From Sphingomonas_L flavalba_A (GTDB lineage: Bacteria; Pseudomonadota; Alphaproteobacteria; Sphingomonadales; Sphingomonadaceae), in NCBI RefSeq assembly GCF_047553045.1, contig NZ_CP180208.1, forward strand, positions 868,001 through 932,000: DNA of 64,000 nt, written 5' to 3'. The translations under genes were made by a program, and so were the position numbers. Shown piece by piece: positions 51,596-61,737 of this stretch (the first letter of the stretch is position 1; each line of letters begins with the position of its first letter). The notes below the pieces were generated by a model. It made no database searches. It was not told the DNA's origin and was given only the letters and a program-made list of their open reading frames with translations.

Positions 51596-54088
51596 TTAGT
51601 AGATACCGCCTTCGCGCTCAAGGAACTCGCTGTCACGGGCGCGCGTATTGACCGTACCGGCCTTGTCGTCCGCCCGCTCGGCGATTTCTTCGCGGCGGAT
51701 GGTGCGGCGCGGCTCGCTTTCCGGCTTGAACGCTTCCCAGATTACCGATGCCAGCGCTTCGTTGCCCGGCCAGGCGCCGTAGACGCGGCGGCCGGAACGA
51801 CGATCGATGCGGACCATGCGGACGCCGGGCGCGGCGCGGAACGGCACGACCGGCATGTCCTTCAACGCTTCGCGGGCGAACTGCTTGAAGATCGGCGCGG
51901 CCATTGTCCCGCCCTGCGCGTAACCGCCGAGCGAGCGCGGCTGATCGTAACCCATATAGAGCGCGGCGACGAGGTCAGGTGAGCCGCCGGCGAACCAGAC
52001 GTTGGTAGGGCCGCTGGTTGTACCGGTCTTGCCCATCAGCGGGCGGTTGAGTTCGCGCAGGGTGACGGCGGTGCCGCGCTGGACGACGCCTTCCAGAATG
52101 TGGACCATTTGATAGGCGGTCATCGGGTCCATCACCTGGCGCCCGCGCACCGGCGGGCGCGGCATCGGCTTTCCGTCCCAATCCTTGGCGTTGCAGCGCG
52201 GGCAGGGGCGCGGATCGGCGCGGTAGATGACCTTGCCGTTGCGGTCCTGGACGACGTCGATCAGGCTCGGCTTCAGCTCGCGCCCCAGATTGACAAGCAT
52301 CGCATAGGCGTTGGTCAGCCGCAGCACCGTCGTCTCGCCGGCGCCGAGCGCGATCGACAGATAGGGCGAATAATTGCCGATGCCCATCGCGTTGATCGTC
52401 TGGACAACGTTGGGCATGCCGGTTTGCGATGCGGTGCGCACCGTCATCAGGTTACGCGATTGCTCGATTGCCCAGCGGATCGTCTGCGGCCCGGCGCCCT
52501 GACTATTGCCGAAATTGCGGAAGCATTTCTGGCCGAGCGCCGCCGATTGGTAGACGCAGAACGGCCCGTCGACGATCAGCGTTGCCGGTGTCATGCCATG
52601 ATCGAGCGCGGAGGCGTAGACGAACGGCTTGATCGTCGACCCCGGCTGACGCAGCGCCTGGGTGGCGTTGTTGAACGTGTGCAGCCGCGCGTCGAAGCCG
52701 CCCTGCATCGCATAAATACGGCCGGTATGCGGGTCCTCCACCACCATGCCGCCGGAGATTGCCGGGACGACGCGCAAGGCCCAGCCGCCAGCCGCCGGGG
52801 CGACCGCGATGACGTCGCCCGGCTTCATCGCCCGGAAGGCGGAAGTCTGCGTGCCGGAACGCGGCATTTGCGCCGCCGATGCCGGCAGTGTGCCGGTTGT
52901 CCCGTCCACGAAGCCGACGGTTGCGGCATTGCTGGTCTTCGACAGAACGGCCGCGATCTGCCAGTTCTTGTAGGACAGGCCTAGATTGAGACCGGCCAGC
53001 GCGCGCGCCCATTCGCCCGACACATCGATCGTCTTGATCGGGCCGTGCCAGCCGCGACCATTGTCATAGCGGACCAGACCGTCCTGCAGCGCGGTTTGAG
53101 CCAGTCCCTGCAGCCGCAGGTCGAGTGAGGTCCGCACCCAAAGGCCACCGGCATAGATGCTGTGCGGGCCATCTTGCGCGCTTTCGCCGAAACGGTCGAT
53201 CAGTTCGCGGCGGACCGCTTCGATGAAATAACCGCCGTTGCTCTCGAATTTCTGCTGGGTGCGGCGGGCGGTGCCGAGCGGCGCCGCTTTGGCTGCGTCG
53301 ACCTGCGCCTGAGTGATATAGCCATTGCGCTGCATCTCACCCAGAACATAACTGCGGCGGGCAAGGGCGCGCTCGGTGTGGCGTTCGGGATCGTAGTTGG
53401 ACGGTGCCTTGGGCAGAATCGCGAGATAGGCGATTTCCGGCAAAGTGAGCTGATCAACATCCTTGTCGAAATAGGCGCGGGCGGCTGCCTGTACGCCATA
53501 GGCGTTGCGACCGAGAAAAATCTGGTTGAGGTACAGTTCGATGATCTGCTGCTTGGTCAGCGCGCCTTCGATCCGGTAGGCGAGGATCGCTTCGCGGATT
53601 TTGCGGCTGTAGCTCAACTCGTTGGACAGCAACAGGTTTTTCGCCACCTGCTGGGTGATCGTCGACGCGCCGACCGGCCGACCGGAGCGGGTGAGGTTCG
53701 AGATTAGCGCCGAGGCGATGCCCGGATAGTCGACGCCGCCGTGCGAGAAGAAGGTCCGATCCTCTGCCGAGACATAGGCGTCGATCAACAGCTTGGGATA
53801 TTCGTCGAAGCGCAGCTGCACCCGCCGCTCGCGCGCGAAGCTGTGAATCGGCGTGCCGTCGACGGAACGCAGATTGGTCGGCAGCGGCGGTTCATAGGTG
53901 CGCAGATTGTCGACGGAAGGCAGGCCGCGCGCGAACAGCAGCCAGATCAGCAACCAGCCGAGCAGCAACAGGCCGACGCCGCCGATCAGCGTCTTCACCC
54001 ACCATTTCGCCAGCCATGGCGACAAGGCCGCCATCGCATCGTCGCGGCGCAGGCGGAACCGGACCTTGCTGGGGATCGCATCGACCAT
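51596..54088 (-). CDS. mrcA: class A penicillin-binding protein 1A
   Basis: An 830-residue bifunctional peptidoglycan synthase with an N-terminal TM (TLIGGVGLLLLGWLLIWLLF near 34-53). The glycosyltransferase has SAEDRTFFSHGGVDYPG near 108-124 and ASTITQQVAKNL near 140-151. The transpeptidase has RQPGSTIKPF with the nucleophile Ser near 482, SRNL near 544 and GKTGTT near 686. It acts at the inner membrane in cell-wall synthesis. The PBP1a gene upstream of prfB is a common alphaproteobacterial arrangement. Confidence 0.95.
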   Translation of the reverse strand: MVDAIPSKVRFRLRRDDAMAALSPWLAKWWVKTLIGGVGLLLLGWLLIWLLFARGLPSVDNLRTYEPPLPTNLRSVDGTPIHSFARERRVQLRFDEYPKLLIDAYVSAEDRTFFSHGGVDYPGIASALISNLTRSGRPVGASTITQQVAKNLLLSNELSYSRKIREAILAYRIEGALTKQQIIELYLNQIFLGRNAYGVQAAARAYFDKDVDQLTLPEIAYLAILPKAPSNYDPERHTERALARRSYVLGEMQRNGYITQAQVDAAKAAPLGTARRTQQKFESNGGYFIEAVRRELIDRFGESAQDGPHSIYAGGLWVRTSLDLRLQGLAQTALQDGLVRYDNGRGWHGPIKTIDVSGEWARALAGLNLGLSYKNWQIAAVLSKTSNAATVGFVDGTTGTLPASAAQMPRSGTQTSAFRAMKPGDVIAVAPAAGGWALRVVPAISGGMVVEDPHTGRIYAMQGGFDARLHTFNNATQALRQPGSTIKPFVYASALDHGMTPATLIVDGPFCVYQSAALGQKCFRNFGNSQGAGPQTIRWAIEQSRNLMTVRTASQTGMPNVVQTINAMGIGNYSPYLSIALGAGETTVLRLTNAYAMLVNLGRELKPSLIDVVQDRNGKVIYRADPRPCPRCNAKDWDGKPMPRPPVRGRQVMDPMTAYQMVHILEGVVQRGTAVTLRELNRPLMGKTGTTSGPTNVWFAGGSPDLVAALYMGYDQPRSLGGYAQGGTMAAPIFKQFAREALKDMPVVPFRAAPGVRMVRIDRRSGRRVYGAWPGNEALASVIWEAFKPESEPRRTIRREEIAERADDKAGTVNTRARDSEFLEREGGIY

Positions 54089-54100
54089 CTGACTGCGGCT

Positions 54101-55060
54101 CTAGCAAAGTTCGCGCGCTTTGCCAGCGGGGGATGCGACGGGCAGGGATGTGTTGGTCGACGGCTCGATCGATCGCCGCAGCAGCGCTTCCAGCCAGTCC
54201 GTAAAGACGCGCAATCGGCGGGACAGATGGCGGCGGTGGGAATAAACGAGGTGCATTGGCATCGGTGCGGCGCGATACATGGGCATCAGGTCGACCAGTT
54301 CGCCACGGTCGATATGCGCCTTCACATCGTAGGCTGGGATCTGGATCAGCCCCAGCCCGGCAAGGCAGCAGGCGATATAGGCCTCCGCATTGTTAGCGGT
54401 AACGCGAGCGCGCATCGGTAGCGACCGGTGGATGCCGTTTTCAAGCCATTCCCACGCCTCCGATCCGCCACCGGCTGGCGACGCGTAGCCGACCGCGAAA
54501 TGGGCGGGCAGGTCGGCCGGGCTTTCCGGCGTGCCGTGGCGGCCAAGATAGGTGGGGCTGGCGACGTTCACCAGCGGCAGGACGCCGATCGTCCGCGCGA
54601 CCAGGCCAGGTTCGGTGACCGTGCCGACGCGCAGCGCGCAGTCGACACTTTCCCCGATCAGGTCGACCGGCCGGTCTGATACGCCAAGACTGATTGTCAT
54701 CCCCGGATAAGCGTCCAGGAATTCGCCGAGTGCCGGTGCGACGATCAGCCGGCCGATGCGGCCGGGAACGTCGATCCGCAACGCGCCCGACGGACCTTCC
54801 GTACTGTCACGGAACAGCGACTCCGCGTCCTCGACGTCGGCAACAAGTCGAAGGCAGCGCTCGTAGAAGGCGGTGCCGTCCGGTGTTGGGGCAACCCGGC
54901 GGGTGGTGCGGTGGAGCAGGCGGGTGCCGAGCCGCGCCTCCAGCTCGATCACCGCCGCCGACACCGAGGAGCGGGGCAGGCCCAGCGTTTGCGCCGCGCG
55001 GGTGAAGCTGGCGCATTCGACGACGCGGGCGAAGATACGGAAGAGATCGATCCGGTCCAT
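54101..55060 (-). CDS. LysR-family transcriptional regulator
   Basis: A 319-residue LysR regulator: HTH RVVECASFTRAAQTLGLPRSSVSAAVIELEARLG near 10-43, TTRRVAPTPDG near 50-60, and a C-terminal effector domain (AYIACCLAGLGLIQIPAYDVKAHIDRGEL near 230-258). The start at 55060 follows AGGA. It diverges from the SDR gene at 55164, the usual arrangement of a LysR protein and its target. The 103-bp gap contains GACAGAT and ATCTGTC arms about 45 bp apart. Confidence 0.9.
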   Translation of the reverse strand: MDRIDLFRIFARVVECASFTRAAQTLGLPRSSVSAAVIELEARLGTRLLHRTTRRVAPTPDGTAFYERCLRLVADVEDAESLFRDSTEGPSGALRIDVPGRIGRLIVAPALGEFLDAYPGMTISLGVSDRPVDLIGESVDCALRVGTVTEPGLVARTIGVLPLVNVASPTYLGRHGTPESPADLPAHFAVGYASPAGGGSEAWEWLENGIHRSLPMRARVTANNAEAYIACCLAGLGLIQIPAYDVKAHIDRGELVDLMPMYRAAPMPMHLVYSHRRHLSRRLRVFTDWLEALLRRSIEPSTNTSLPVASPAGKARELC

Positions 55061-55163
55061 TCGTCGGCTATCCTGACAGATGATGTCAGAGATTGCAGCT
55101 TTATAACAAAGTGCTGGCGAATAATCTGTCTGCTCCAAGCGATCGCCGCAATGAGGAGGGAAA

Positions 55164-55937
55164 ATGGCCGACCATACAATTAAGGGGAAAACCGTACTGA
55201 TCGCCGGCGGCGCGAAGAATCTGGGCGGGTTGCTGGCTCGTGATCTAGCCGCGCATGGCGCGAAGGCAGTGGCGATCCATTACAACAGCGACGCGGCCCG
55301 GCCGGCGGCGGAAGAGACGCTCGCCGCGATCCGCGCCGCCGGCGCCGACGGCTACGTGTTTCAGGCCGATCTGACCGCGGCGGCTGCGCTTGAGGCGTTG
55401 TTCGCCGAGGCGCGGCGCGCGATGGGCAGCATCGACATCGCGGTCAACACCGTCGGCAAGGTGCTGAAGAAGCCGATGGCCGAAATCAGCGAGGCCGAGT
55501 TCGACGCAATGAGCGCGGTCAATTCCAAGGCGGCCTTTTTCTTCATCAAGGAGGCGGGCAAATCGCTGAACGACAATGGCAAGATCTGCACGCTGGTCAC
55601 GTCGCTGCTCGGTGCGTTCACGCCGTTCTACGCATCCTATGCGGGGACCAAGGCACCGGTGGAGCATTATACCAGGGCGGCAGCAAAGGAACTGGGCGAG
55701 CGCGGCATATCGGTCACCGCGATCGGGCCGGGGCCGATGGACACGCCGTTCTTCTACCCGGCCGAGGGCGCCGATGCCGTGGCCTATCACAAAGGCGCGG
55801 CGGCGTTGTCGCCATTCTCGCCGACCGGACTGACCGACATCGGTGACATCGTGCCGTGGATCCGCTTTCTGGTGACCGACGGTTGGTGGATGACCGGCCA
55901 GACCATCCTCGTCAACGGCGGCTATACGACGAAATAA
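55164..55937 (+). CDS. short-chain dehydrogenase
   Basis: A 257-residue SDR with an altered cofactor motif, AGGAKNLGG near 14-22, NTVGK near 92 in place of NNAG, and YAGTK near 157-161 as the Tyr/Lys pair. The tail VTDGWWMTGQTILVNGG is typical of SDRs. GAGGAGGG precedes the ATG. It is divergent from and probably controlled by the adjacent LysR. NADPH use is likely given the Asn and Lys in the cofactor loop. Substrate unknown. Confidence 0.88.
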   Translation: MADHTIKGKTVLIAGGAKNLGGLLARDLAAHGAKAVAIHYNSDAARPAAEETLAAIRAAGADGYVFQADLTAAAALEALFAEARRAMGSIDIAVNTVGKVLKKPMAEISEAEFDAMSAVNSKAAFFFIKEAGKSLNDNGKICTLVTSLLGAFTPFYASYAGTKAPVEHYTRAAAKELGERGISVTAIGPGPMDTPFFYPAEGADAVAYHKGAAALSPFSPTGLTDIGDIVPWIRFLVTDGWWMTGQTILVNGGYTTK

Positions 55938-55955
55938 GGGCGTCCGGGAAAAGAC

Positions 55956-57212
55956 CTAGCGCGATGCCATCTGGCGGGCGAAGTGGATTTCGAGCGCCTG
56001 GCGAAAACCGCGGGCGATGCTGTCGCGGCCTTTCTTCGAACTGATGAACGCCAGGTCTTCGTCATTGGTGATGTAGCCGCATTCGAACAGCAGCGACGGC
56101 ACGTCCGGAGCCTTCAGCACCATCAGCGACGCCATGCGGTGCGGGGTGGCGCGGAATGGCACGTCGGCTGCCGCTTCGCGCTGGAGAAGGCGAGCGAAGC
56201 TGGCGGCGGTGTTCATCGTCTCACGCTGGGCGAGATCGATTAGGATCGAGGCAACGTCGGCATTCTCACCGCTCAGGTTTACGCCGTGGACGATGTCGGC
56301 CTTGTTTTCGCGCTGGGCGAGCAGTGCGGCTTCGCGATCGGAAGCGACTTCGGACAGGGTGTAGATCGTGGCGCCGCGGGCATCGATCGACGGCGCGCTA
56401 TCGGCATGGATCGAGATGAACAGATCGGCGCCAAGCCGCCGCGCGATTTCGAAGCGTTCGCGTAGAACGAGATAGCGATCGTCGTCGCGGGTCAGGGCGA
56501 CGCGGACGCGTCCGCCCTTGACCAGTTCGTCGCGGATCGCGCGGGCGACGGCAAGGGTGATGTCCTTTTCCCGCGAACCCTTTGTCGGAGACAGGGCGCC
56601 CGGATCGTGGCCGCCATGTCCGGCGTCGATTACGACCAGCGGCCGGCTGTCGTCGGACGGGCCGGCAACCGCAGGGAGGGCGACCGCCTTGCGCGGCGGA
56701 TCGAGCGGGACGGTGACGCTGTAGCGACGGTTGGCGGTGGCGCTGCGAAGCCCGGCGGGCGCCAGGAAGTTGCTGCGCCCCTGTCGCACCGCAGCGATGA
56801 AACGGCTCTGGCTGACCGGGCGCAGGGCGAGGGTGAGGGTGCCGCCATCGGCCGAGAAGCTGCCGTCCGCGACGACCACCGGTGCCGACAGATCGAAGAC
56901 AAGGCGCGCCGTCGTAGGGTTGAAGCGGCCCTGACGGATGCGGACGACGGCGCCGCCGGGGTTGGCCGCCGCGCCCGGTTCGACGCCGGCGACGTCGACG
57001 GCAATACGGTTAGGTCCGTCGACCATGAAGGCGGAGGCGCTGGGTATCGGCCCGTCGAAACGGATGGTGATTGCGGTGGCTGTCGCGTCGACGCTACGAA
57101 TTGTCGCGGCCGCCGCCGGGTGGCCGACAAGGAGAGCGGCGATGATCAACAGCATGGCAGCCATGCCCGTCCCTTGCCGCGTGGATCGTCGAGCGGTCCA
57201 GCTCAAAATCAT
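55956..57212 (-). CDS. N-acetylmuramoyl-L-alanine amidase with AMIN domain
   Basis: A 418-residue secreted cell-wall amidase (AmiC type). Signal peptide is near 17-36, an AMIN domain (ATAITIRFDG, RLVFDLSAPVVV, TLTLALRPV) spans about 40-140, and the amidase_3 domain shows VVIDAGHGGHDPGA near 193-206 (zinc His), a Glu in GSREKDITL, FISIHADSAPS near 275 and LLFECGYITN near 378. It cleaves the septal peptidoglycan. Divergent from rne across about 450 bp. Confidence 0.93.
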   Translation of the reverse strand: MILSWTARRSTRQGTGMAAMLLIIAALLVGHPAAAATIRSVDATATAITIRFDGPIPSASAFMVDGPNRIAVDVAGVEPGAAANPGGAVVRIRQGRFNPTTARLVFDLSAPVVVADGSFSADGGTLTLALRPVSQSRFIAAVRQGRSNFLAPAGLRSATANRRYSVTVPLDPPRKAVALPAVAGPSDDSRPLVVIDAGHGGHDPGALSPTKGSREKDITLAVARAIRDELVKGGRVRVALTRDDDRYLVLRERFEIARRLGADLFISIHADSAPSIDARGATIYTLSEVASDREAALLAQRENKADIVHGVNLSGENADVASILIDLAQRETMNTAASFARLLQREAAADVPFRATPHRMASLMVLKAPDVPSLLFECGYITNDEDLAFISSKKGRDSIARGFRQALEIHFARQMASR

Positions 57213-57658
57213 GTCTTCCGCGCTCCCTGACGCGTTTGCAATGCGTTGTTAACCATTCCTCGGATAAAAGTCTAAACACATCGTTAATCGCCCGATGGCG
57301 ATGACCCGGAAAGGAAATATTCGTGGCCGTGGTTGCCGTTGCGACGGGCCGATGCTAGCTAATGCCAGTACCGGCAGGCGCCGGTTCGAAGATCGCCCGA
57401 TTTTCCCGGCGATCCATCAGGTTGACGCTGCAATGAGGCATTTTTCCCCCAACGTCCATCGCAAGGCTTCGGCCGGCGGTGCGTGCGGATGGGGGCGTTG
57501 GGCGGGCCACGAGTCCGTCCGTGCCCCGGCAGCAGAGGCAATTTCTTTTGTAACCAACAAGACGGCCGCTGTGCCCACCGGCACGGCGCCGCCGTCTCCA
57601 TTCAACCGCGTGCCGGCGGCGGCCAGTGCCCCGCCCAGGCGCGCCCGGAGTATCATAA
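57213..57658. other. divergent promoter region and long rne leader
   Basis: The 446 bp between the amidase and rne starts contain no convincing gene; the long open readings on both strands lack ribosome sites and family resemblance. An AT-richer block (57246-57290) is the likely promoter area for both genes. This would leave rne with a leader of several hundred bases. Long leaders carry rne autoregulation in enterobacteria; no specific structure was resolved here. Confidence 0.5.
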
Positions 57659-60292
57659 ATGACCATGCGCATGTTGATCGACGCGCGCCACCGGGAGGAA
57701 ACCCGCGTGGCCGTCGTCAAGGGAAACCGTATCGAGGAGCTTGATTTCGAATCTGCCGAGCGCAAGCAGCTCAAGGGTAATATCTATCTAGCAAAGGTGA
57801 CCCGCGTCGAACCGTCGCTGCAGGCGGCGTTCGTCGATTATGGCGGTAACCGCCATGGTTTCCTCGCGTTCAGCGAAATCCATCCTGATTACTACCAGAT
57901 CCCGAAAGAGGATCGCGAGGCGTTGCTGCGCGAGGAAGCGGAGCATGCCGCCGCCGAGGAGGCGTTGCGTTCCGCCGAGCACGACGACGAAGATGCAGCG
58001 GAGGAAGTCGGCGACGGCGACGATGTCGGTGACGATGGTGATAACGGCGATGATGATACGTCGGCTGAGGGCAATGATGCCGGCGTCGACGACAATGCCG
58101 CTGAAACCCTCCGCCAGAAGCGAATGAACCTACGTCGCCGCTACAAGATTCAGGACGTGATCCGCCGGCGGCAGGTGCTGCTGGTGCAGGTCGTGAAAGA
58201 GGAGCGGGGCAACAAGGGCGCGGCGCTGACCACCTATCTGTCGCTGGCCGGTCGCTATTGTGTGCTGATGCCCAATACCGCCCATGGTGGCGGGATCAGC
58301 CGCAAGATTTCCGACGCTGCCGACCGTCGCCGGTTGAAGGCGATGATGGCGGATCTGAACCTGCCGAAGACGATGGGCTGCATTGTTCGCACCGCCGGGC
58401 TTCAGCGTACCAAGACTGAGATCAAGCGCGATTTCGACTATCTCGCCCGGCTGTGGGACGGCATCCGCGAGACGACGCTGCAGTCGTCGGCGCCGGCGCT
58501 GATCTACGGTGACAGCGACCTTATCAAGCGGGCGATCCGCGACATCTACAACCGCGACATCGATGAAGTGATCGTCGAGGGTGAGGAGGGTTACCGCCTC
58601 GCCAAGGATTTCATGAAGCTGCTGATGCCCAGCCACGCGCGGCGGGTGCAGGCCTATGCCGACGCGGTGCCGCTGTTCCAGCGTTACGGCGTCGAGGATC
58701 AGCTTTCGCAGATGTACCAGCCGCTGGTCCAGCTGAAGTCCGGCGGCTATCTGGTCATCAACCCGACCGAGGCGCTGGTGTCGATCGACATCAACTCCGG
58801 CCGCTCCACCCGCGAGCACGGCATCGAGGCGACAGCCGTTTCGACCAATCTGGAGGCGGCGCACGAGATCGCCCGCCAGCTGCGATTGCGCGACATGGCC
58901 GGGCTGGTCGTCATCGACTTCATCGACATGGAGAACAACTCCAACGTCCGTAAGGTCGAAAAGGCGATGAAGGCGGCGCTGGCCAATGACCGTGCCCGCA
59001 TCCAGGTCGGCCGGATCAGTTCATTCGGGCTGATGGAGATGAGCCGCCAGCGCCTGCGCACCGGCGTTCTGGAAGCATCGACGCGGGTTTGCCCGCATTG
59101 CGAGGGCACCGGCCTGGTCCGCACCGCGTCGTCGGCCGGCCTGTCGGCGCTGCGCATGCTGGAGGACGAGGCGGCGCGCGGGCGCGGGTCCCGACTTTTG
59201 CTGCGCGCCAGCCAGGAAGCGGCCTTCTACGTGCTGAACCACAAGCGCGCCGAACTGGCCGAGGTCGAGGATCGCTATGGCGTCCGCATCGAGGTGGTGC
59301 AGGACGGTGAGGCGGAAGGCGCGCGGATGAGCGTCGAGTCGAGTGGCCCGCCGCCGGCGCATGCCCCGCGCTTCACCCCGCCGCCGATTGAGGAGGATGA
59401 GGAGGATTTCGTCGAGGAGGTCGACGAGGAGGAGAACGAGGCCGAGGCCGAAGCAGCGCGTGGCGATGGCGATGGCCGCTCCCGCGGTGAGGATGGCGAG
59501 GGACGGGGCCGTCGCCGCCGCCGTCGTCGCGGTCGGCGCGGCCGGCGCGACGACGGCGAAACGAACGGTCAGGATAGCCATCATGACGCCGAGGGCGAGG
59601 CGGATGCCGAGCCGGTCGAGGTCGAAGCGGACGACGCAGGCCAGGCAGATGCCGACGCCGCGCCGGAAGGCGCCGGTGACGATGATGGTGGTGAGGGCCG
59701 CGGCCGCCGCAGTCGGCGCGGTCGCCGGGGTGGTCGTCGTCGGCACGCTGGCGATGCCTCGGTGGAAACTGCCGATGCGAACGCGGATGCGGATGCTGTG
59801 ATTGAGGGCGCGCCGGAGGTGGCGGCGGAGCCGGAAGCGGCTGTGCCGGTAACCGCGCCGGTCGAGGAGGCGCCGGTCAAGACGACCCGTCGTCGCCCGC
59901 GAGCACGCAAGGCCGAGCCGGTGGAGGAAAACGTGGCTGAGCCGGTCGTGGAACCGATAGCGCCGGAGGTGCCGGAGCCGGCGGCGGAACCGGAAGTTGC
60001 CGAGAAGCCGAAGCGCGCACCGCGCCGCAAGGCGCCGGCCAAAACAGCGGCGGCCAAGGCGGTGCCCGCTGAGGTGGTCACGGCGGATACCGCCGCTGAA
60101 CCGGCGCCGGAGAAGCCGAAGCGGACCCGCCGGGCACCTGCCAAGAAGGCGGCTGCCGCCGCGGCGCCTGCCGAAGCTGAGGCGCCGCCGGCTGCTGTTG
60201 CGGCGGCGGAAGCGACGGGCGACGCGGCCAATGACGAGAACGACCAGCCGCGCCGTGGCTGGTGGCAGCGGACCTTCGGCGCGTCGGAGTAA
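57659..60292 (+). CDS. rne: ribonuclease E
   Basis: An 877-residue RNase E/G. The S1 domain (about 35-130) is split by a long acidic insertion (about 97-150, runs of Asp and Glu). The catalytic DNase I-like part has VSIDINSGRS near 377 and VIDFIDMENN near 417 (magnesium Asp residues), and the zinc link CPHCEGTG is near 478-485. Beyond about 540 it is a low-complexity degradosome scaffold with acidic, Arg-rich (near 617-635 and 680-697) and Ala/Pro/Lys-rich stretches, ending RGWWQRTFG. It is the main endonuclease for mRNA decay and rRNA/tRNA processing. Confidence 0.96.
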   Translation: MTMRMLIDARHREETRVAVVKGNRIEELDFESAERKQLKGNIYLAKVTRVEPSLQAAFVDYGGNRHGFLAFSEIHPDYYQIPKEDREALLREEAEHAAAEEALRSAEHDDEDAAEEVGDGDDVGDDGDNGDDDTSAEGNDAGVDDNAAETLRQKRMNLRRRYKIQDVIRRRQVLLVQVVKEERGNKGAALTTYLSLAGRYCVLMPNTAHGGGISRKISDAADRRRLKAMMADLNLPKTMGCIVRTAGLQRTKTEIKRDFDYLARLWDGIRETTLQSSAPALIYGDSDLIKRAIRDIYNRDIDEVIVEGEEGYRLAKDFMKLLMPSHARRVQAYADAVPLFQRYGVEDQLSQMYQPLVQLKSGGYLVINPTEALVSIDINSGRSTREHGIEATAVSTNLEAAHEIARQLRLRDMAGLVVIDFIDMENNSNVRKVEKAMKAALANDRARIQVGRISSFGLMEMSRQRLRTGVLEASTRVCPHCEGTGLVRTASSAGLSALRMLEDEAARGRGSRLLLRASQEAAFYVLNHKRAELAEVEDRYGVRIEVVQDGEAEGARMSVESSGPPPAHAPRFTPPPIEEDEEDFVEEVDEEENEAEAEAARGDGDGRSRGEDGEGRGRRRRRRRGRRGRRDDGETNGQDSHHDAEGEADAEPVEVEADDAGQADADAAPEGAGDDDGGEGRGRRSRRGRRGGRRRHAGDASVETADANADADAVIEGAPEVAAEPEAAVPVTAPVEEAPVKTTRRRPRARKAEPVEENVAEPVVEPIAPEVPEPAAEPEVAEKPKRAPRRKAPAKTAAAKAVPAEVVTADTAAEPAPEKPKRTRRAPAKKAAAAAAPAEAEAPPAAVAAAEATGDAANDENDQPRRGWWQRTFGASE

Positions 60293-60351
60293 GCGTCGGC
60301 GGCCAACGGACGGTCAGGCGTGGTTCAGGCCGTATCGGGCAGGAGTGCGTG

Positions 60352-61737
60352 ATGGCTGGGACAGGTGACCGGGGCGGCGGACTGCACGCGATCGTGCGTG
60401 GTCTGCTGACCCTGTGCCTGTCCCTCGCTCTTTCTTTCCAGCCAGCCTTCGCTCAGTCGCTGCTGCGCGATGCCGAATCCGAGGCGCTGTTTGCTGATCT
60501 TTCCCGTCCGTTGATCGTGGCCGCCGGGCTCGATCCGCGTAACGTCCAGGTCGTCATCATCAACGACGCCAACATCAACGCCTTCGTCGCCGGTGGCCAG
60601 ATCGTCTACCTTCACAGCGGGCTGATCGCGGCGGCGGACTCGGCAGAGGAAGTTCAGGGGGTGATCGCCCACGAACTGGGCCATATTGTCGGTGGTCACA
60701 TCATCCGTATTGGCGAGGGTATCAAGACCGCAACCGGCATTACGCTGGTCAGCCTGTTGCTTGGCGTCGCGGCGATGGCGGCTGGGGCGGGCGAAGCCGG
60801 TGCCGGTATCATGGCCGCCGGCCAGCACGCGGCGACCGGTAAATTCCTTGCCTTTACCCGGACCCAGGAGGCGGCGGCGGATGAGGCTGGCGCCTCTTAC
60901 CTGAGCCGGGCCGGGATCAGCGGGCGCGGCTCGCTGTCGTTCTTCAAGAAATTGCAGAATCTGGAATACCGTTACGGTTACACCATCGACCGCGACAGTT
61001 TCGCCTATACCCATCCGATGACCGGCGAGCGCATTCAGTTCCTGATCGGCCGCTATCATAGCGATCCGGCCTGGAACACACCGGCAGACCCGGAGATGGA
61101 GGCCCGTTTCAGGCGGGTGAAAGCGAAACTGGTCGGTTTCGTGTCCGATCCTAAGGCGACCCTGCGCAGCTATCCGGAAAGCGACAGGAGCGTCCCGGCC
61201 CGCTATGCTCGCGCTTACGCCTATCATAAGTCCGCTTACCCGGAAAAAGCGGTGGCGGAGGTTGATGCGCTGCTCGAGGCCCAGCCGGATGACCCGTATT
61301 TTCTTGAGTTGAAGGGACAGGTTCTGCTTGAATCCGGTCGGCCGAAGGATGCGATTGCGCCGTTGCGGGAGGCGGTGGCGGAAACGCGGAACCAGCCGCT
61401 GATCGCCGCAATGCTGGGCCATGCGCTAATCTCCACCGAGGACCCGGCGCATTTCGACGAGGCACGCCGGGTGCTGAAGGCCGCGGTGGCGCGGGATAAC
61501 GACAATCCTTTTGCCTGGTACCAGCTCGGCATCGTCTACGACCGCGAAGGCGACCAGCCGCGGGCTGCGCTGGCGACGGCGGAACGCTATAATCTGATCG
61601 ATCAGCCGGGGCTGGCGCTGGTCAACGCGCAACAGGCGCTGAATGGTTTGAAAACGGGCACGCCGGACTGGCTGCGTGCCCAGGACATTGTAATGGTCTC
61701 CCGCGCGGCGGCCGAGAACAGGAAACGGAGACGATGA
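60352..61737 (+). CDS. M48 metalloprotease with TPR domain (BepA-like)
   Basis: A 461-residue exported protease. Signal peptide LLTLCLSLALSFQPAFAQ near 15-34; zinc motif AHELGHIVGGH near 102-112; a third ligand Glu region FTRTQEAAADEAGASYL near 163-179; then tetratricopeptide-like helices from about 290 (YARAYAYHKSAYPEKAVAEVDAL, YFLELKGQVLLESGRPKDAI). GGAG lies 6 nt before the ATG at 60352. BepA-type proteins handle outer-membrane protein assembly and quality control. The stop overlaps the DsbA-like start (ATGA). Confidence 0.92.
   Translation: MAGTGDRGGGLHAIVRGLLTLCLSLALSFQPAFAQSLLRDAESEALFADLSRPLIVAAGLDPRNVQVVIINDANINAFVAGGQIVYLHSGLIAAADSAEEVQGVIAHELGHIVGGHIIRIGEGIKTATGITLVSLLLGVAAMAAGAGEAGAGIMAAGQHAATGKFLAFTRTQEAAADEAGASYLSRAGISGRGSLSFFKKLQNLEYRYGYTIDRDSFAYTHPMTGERIQFLIGRYHSDPAWNTPADPEMEARFRRVKAKLVGFVSDPKATLRSYPESDRSVPARYARAYAYHKSAYPEKAVAEVDALLEAQPDDPYFLELKGQVLLESGRPKDAIAPLREAVAETRNQPLIAAMLGHALISTEDPAHFDEARRVLKAAVARDNDNPFAWYQLGIVYDREGDQPRAALATAERYNLIDQPGLALVNAQQALNGLKTGTPDWLRAQDIVMVSRAAAENRKRRR

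Noticed and set aside
54391..54407. GTTAGCGGTAACGCG, similar to the palindrome at 48312
   Set aside because: It lies within the LysR coding sequence and is not a full inverted repeat.
57295..57744. 149-codon reading in the rne leader
   Set aside because: It runs into the rne start, lacks a ribosome site and has low-complexity composition. It is better explained as leader DNA.
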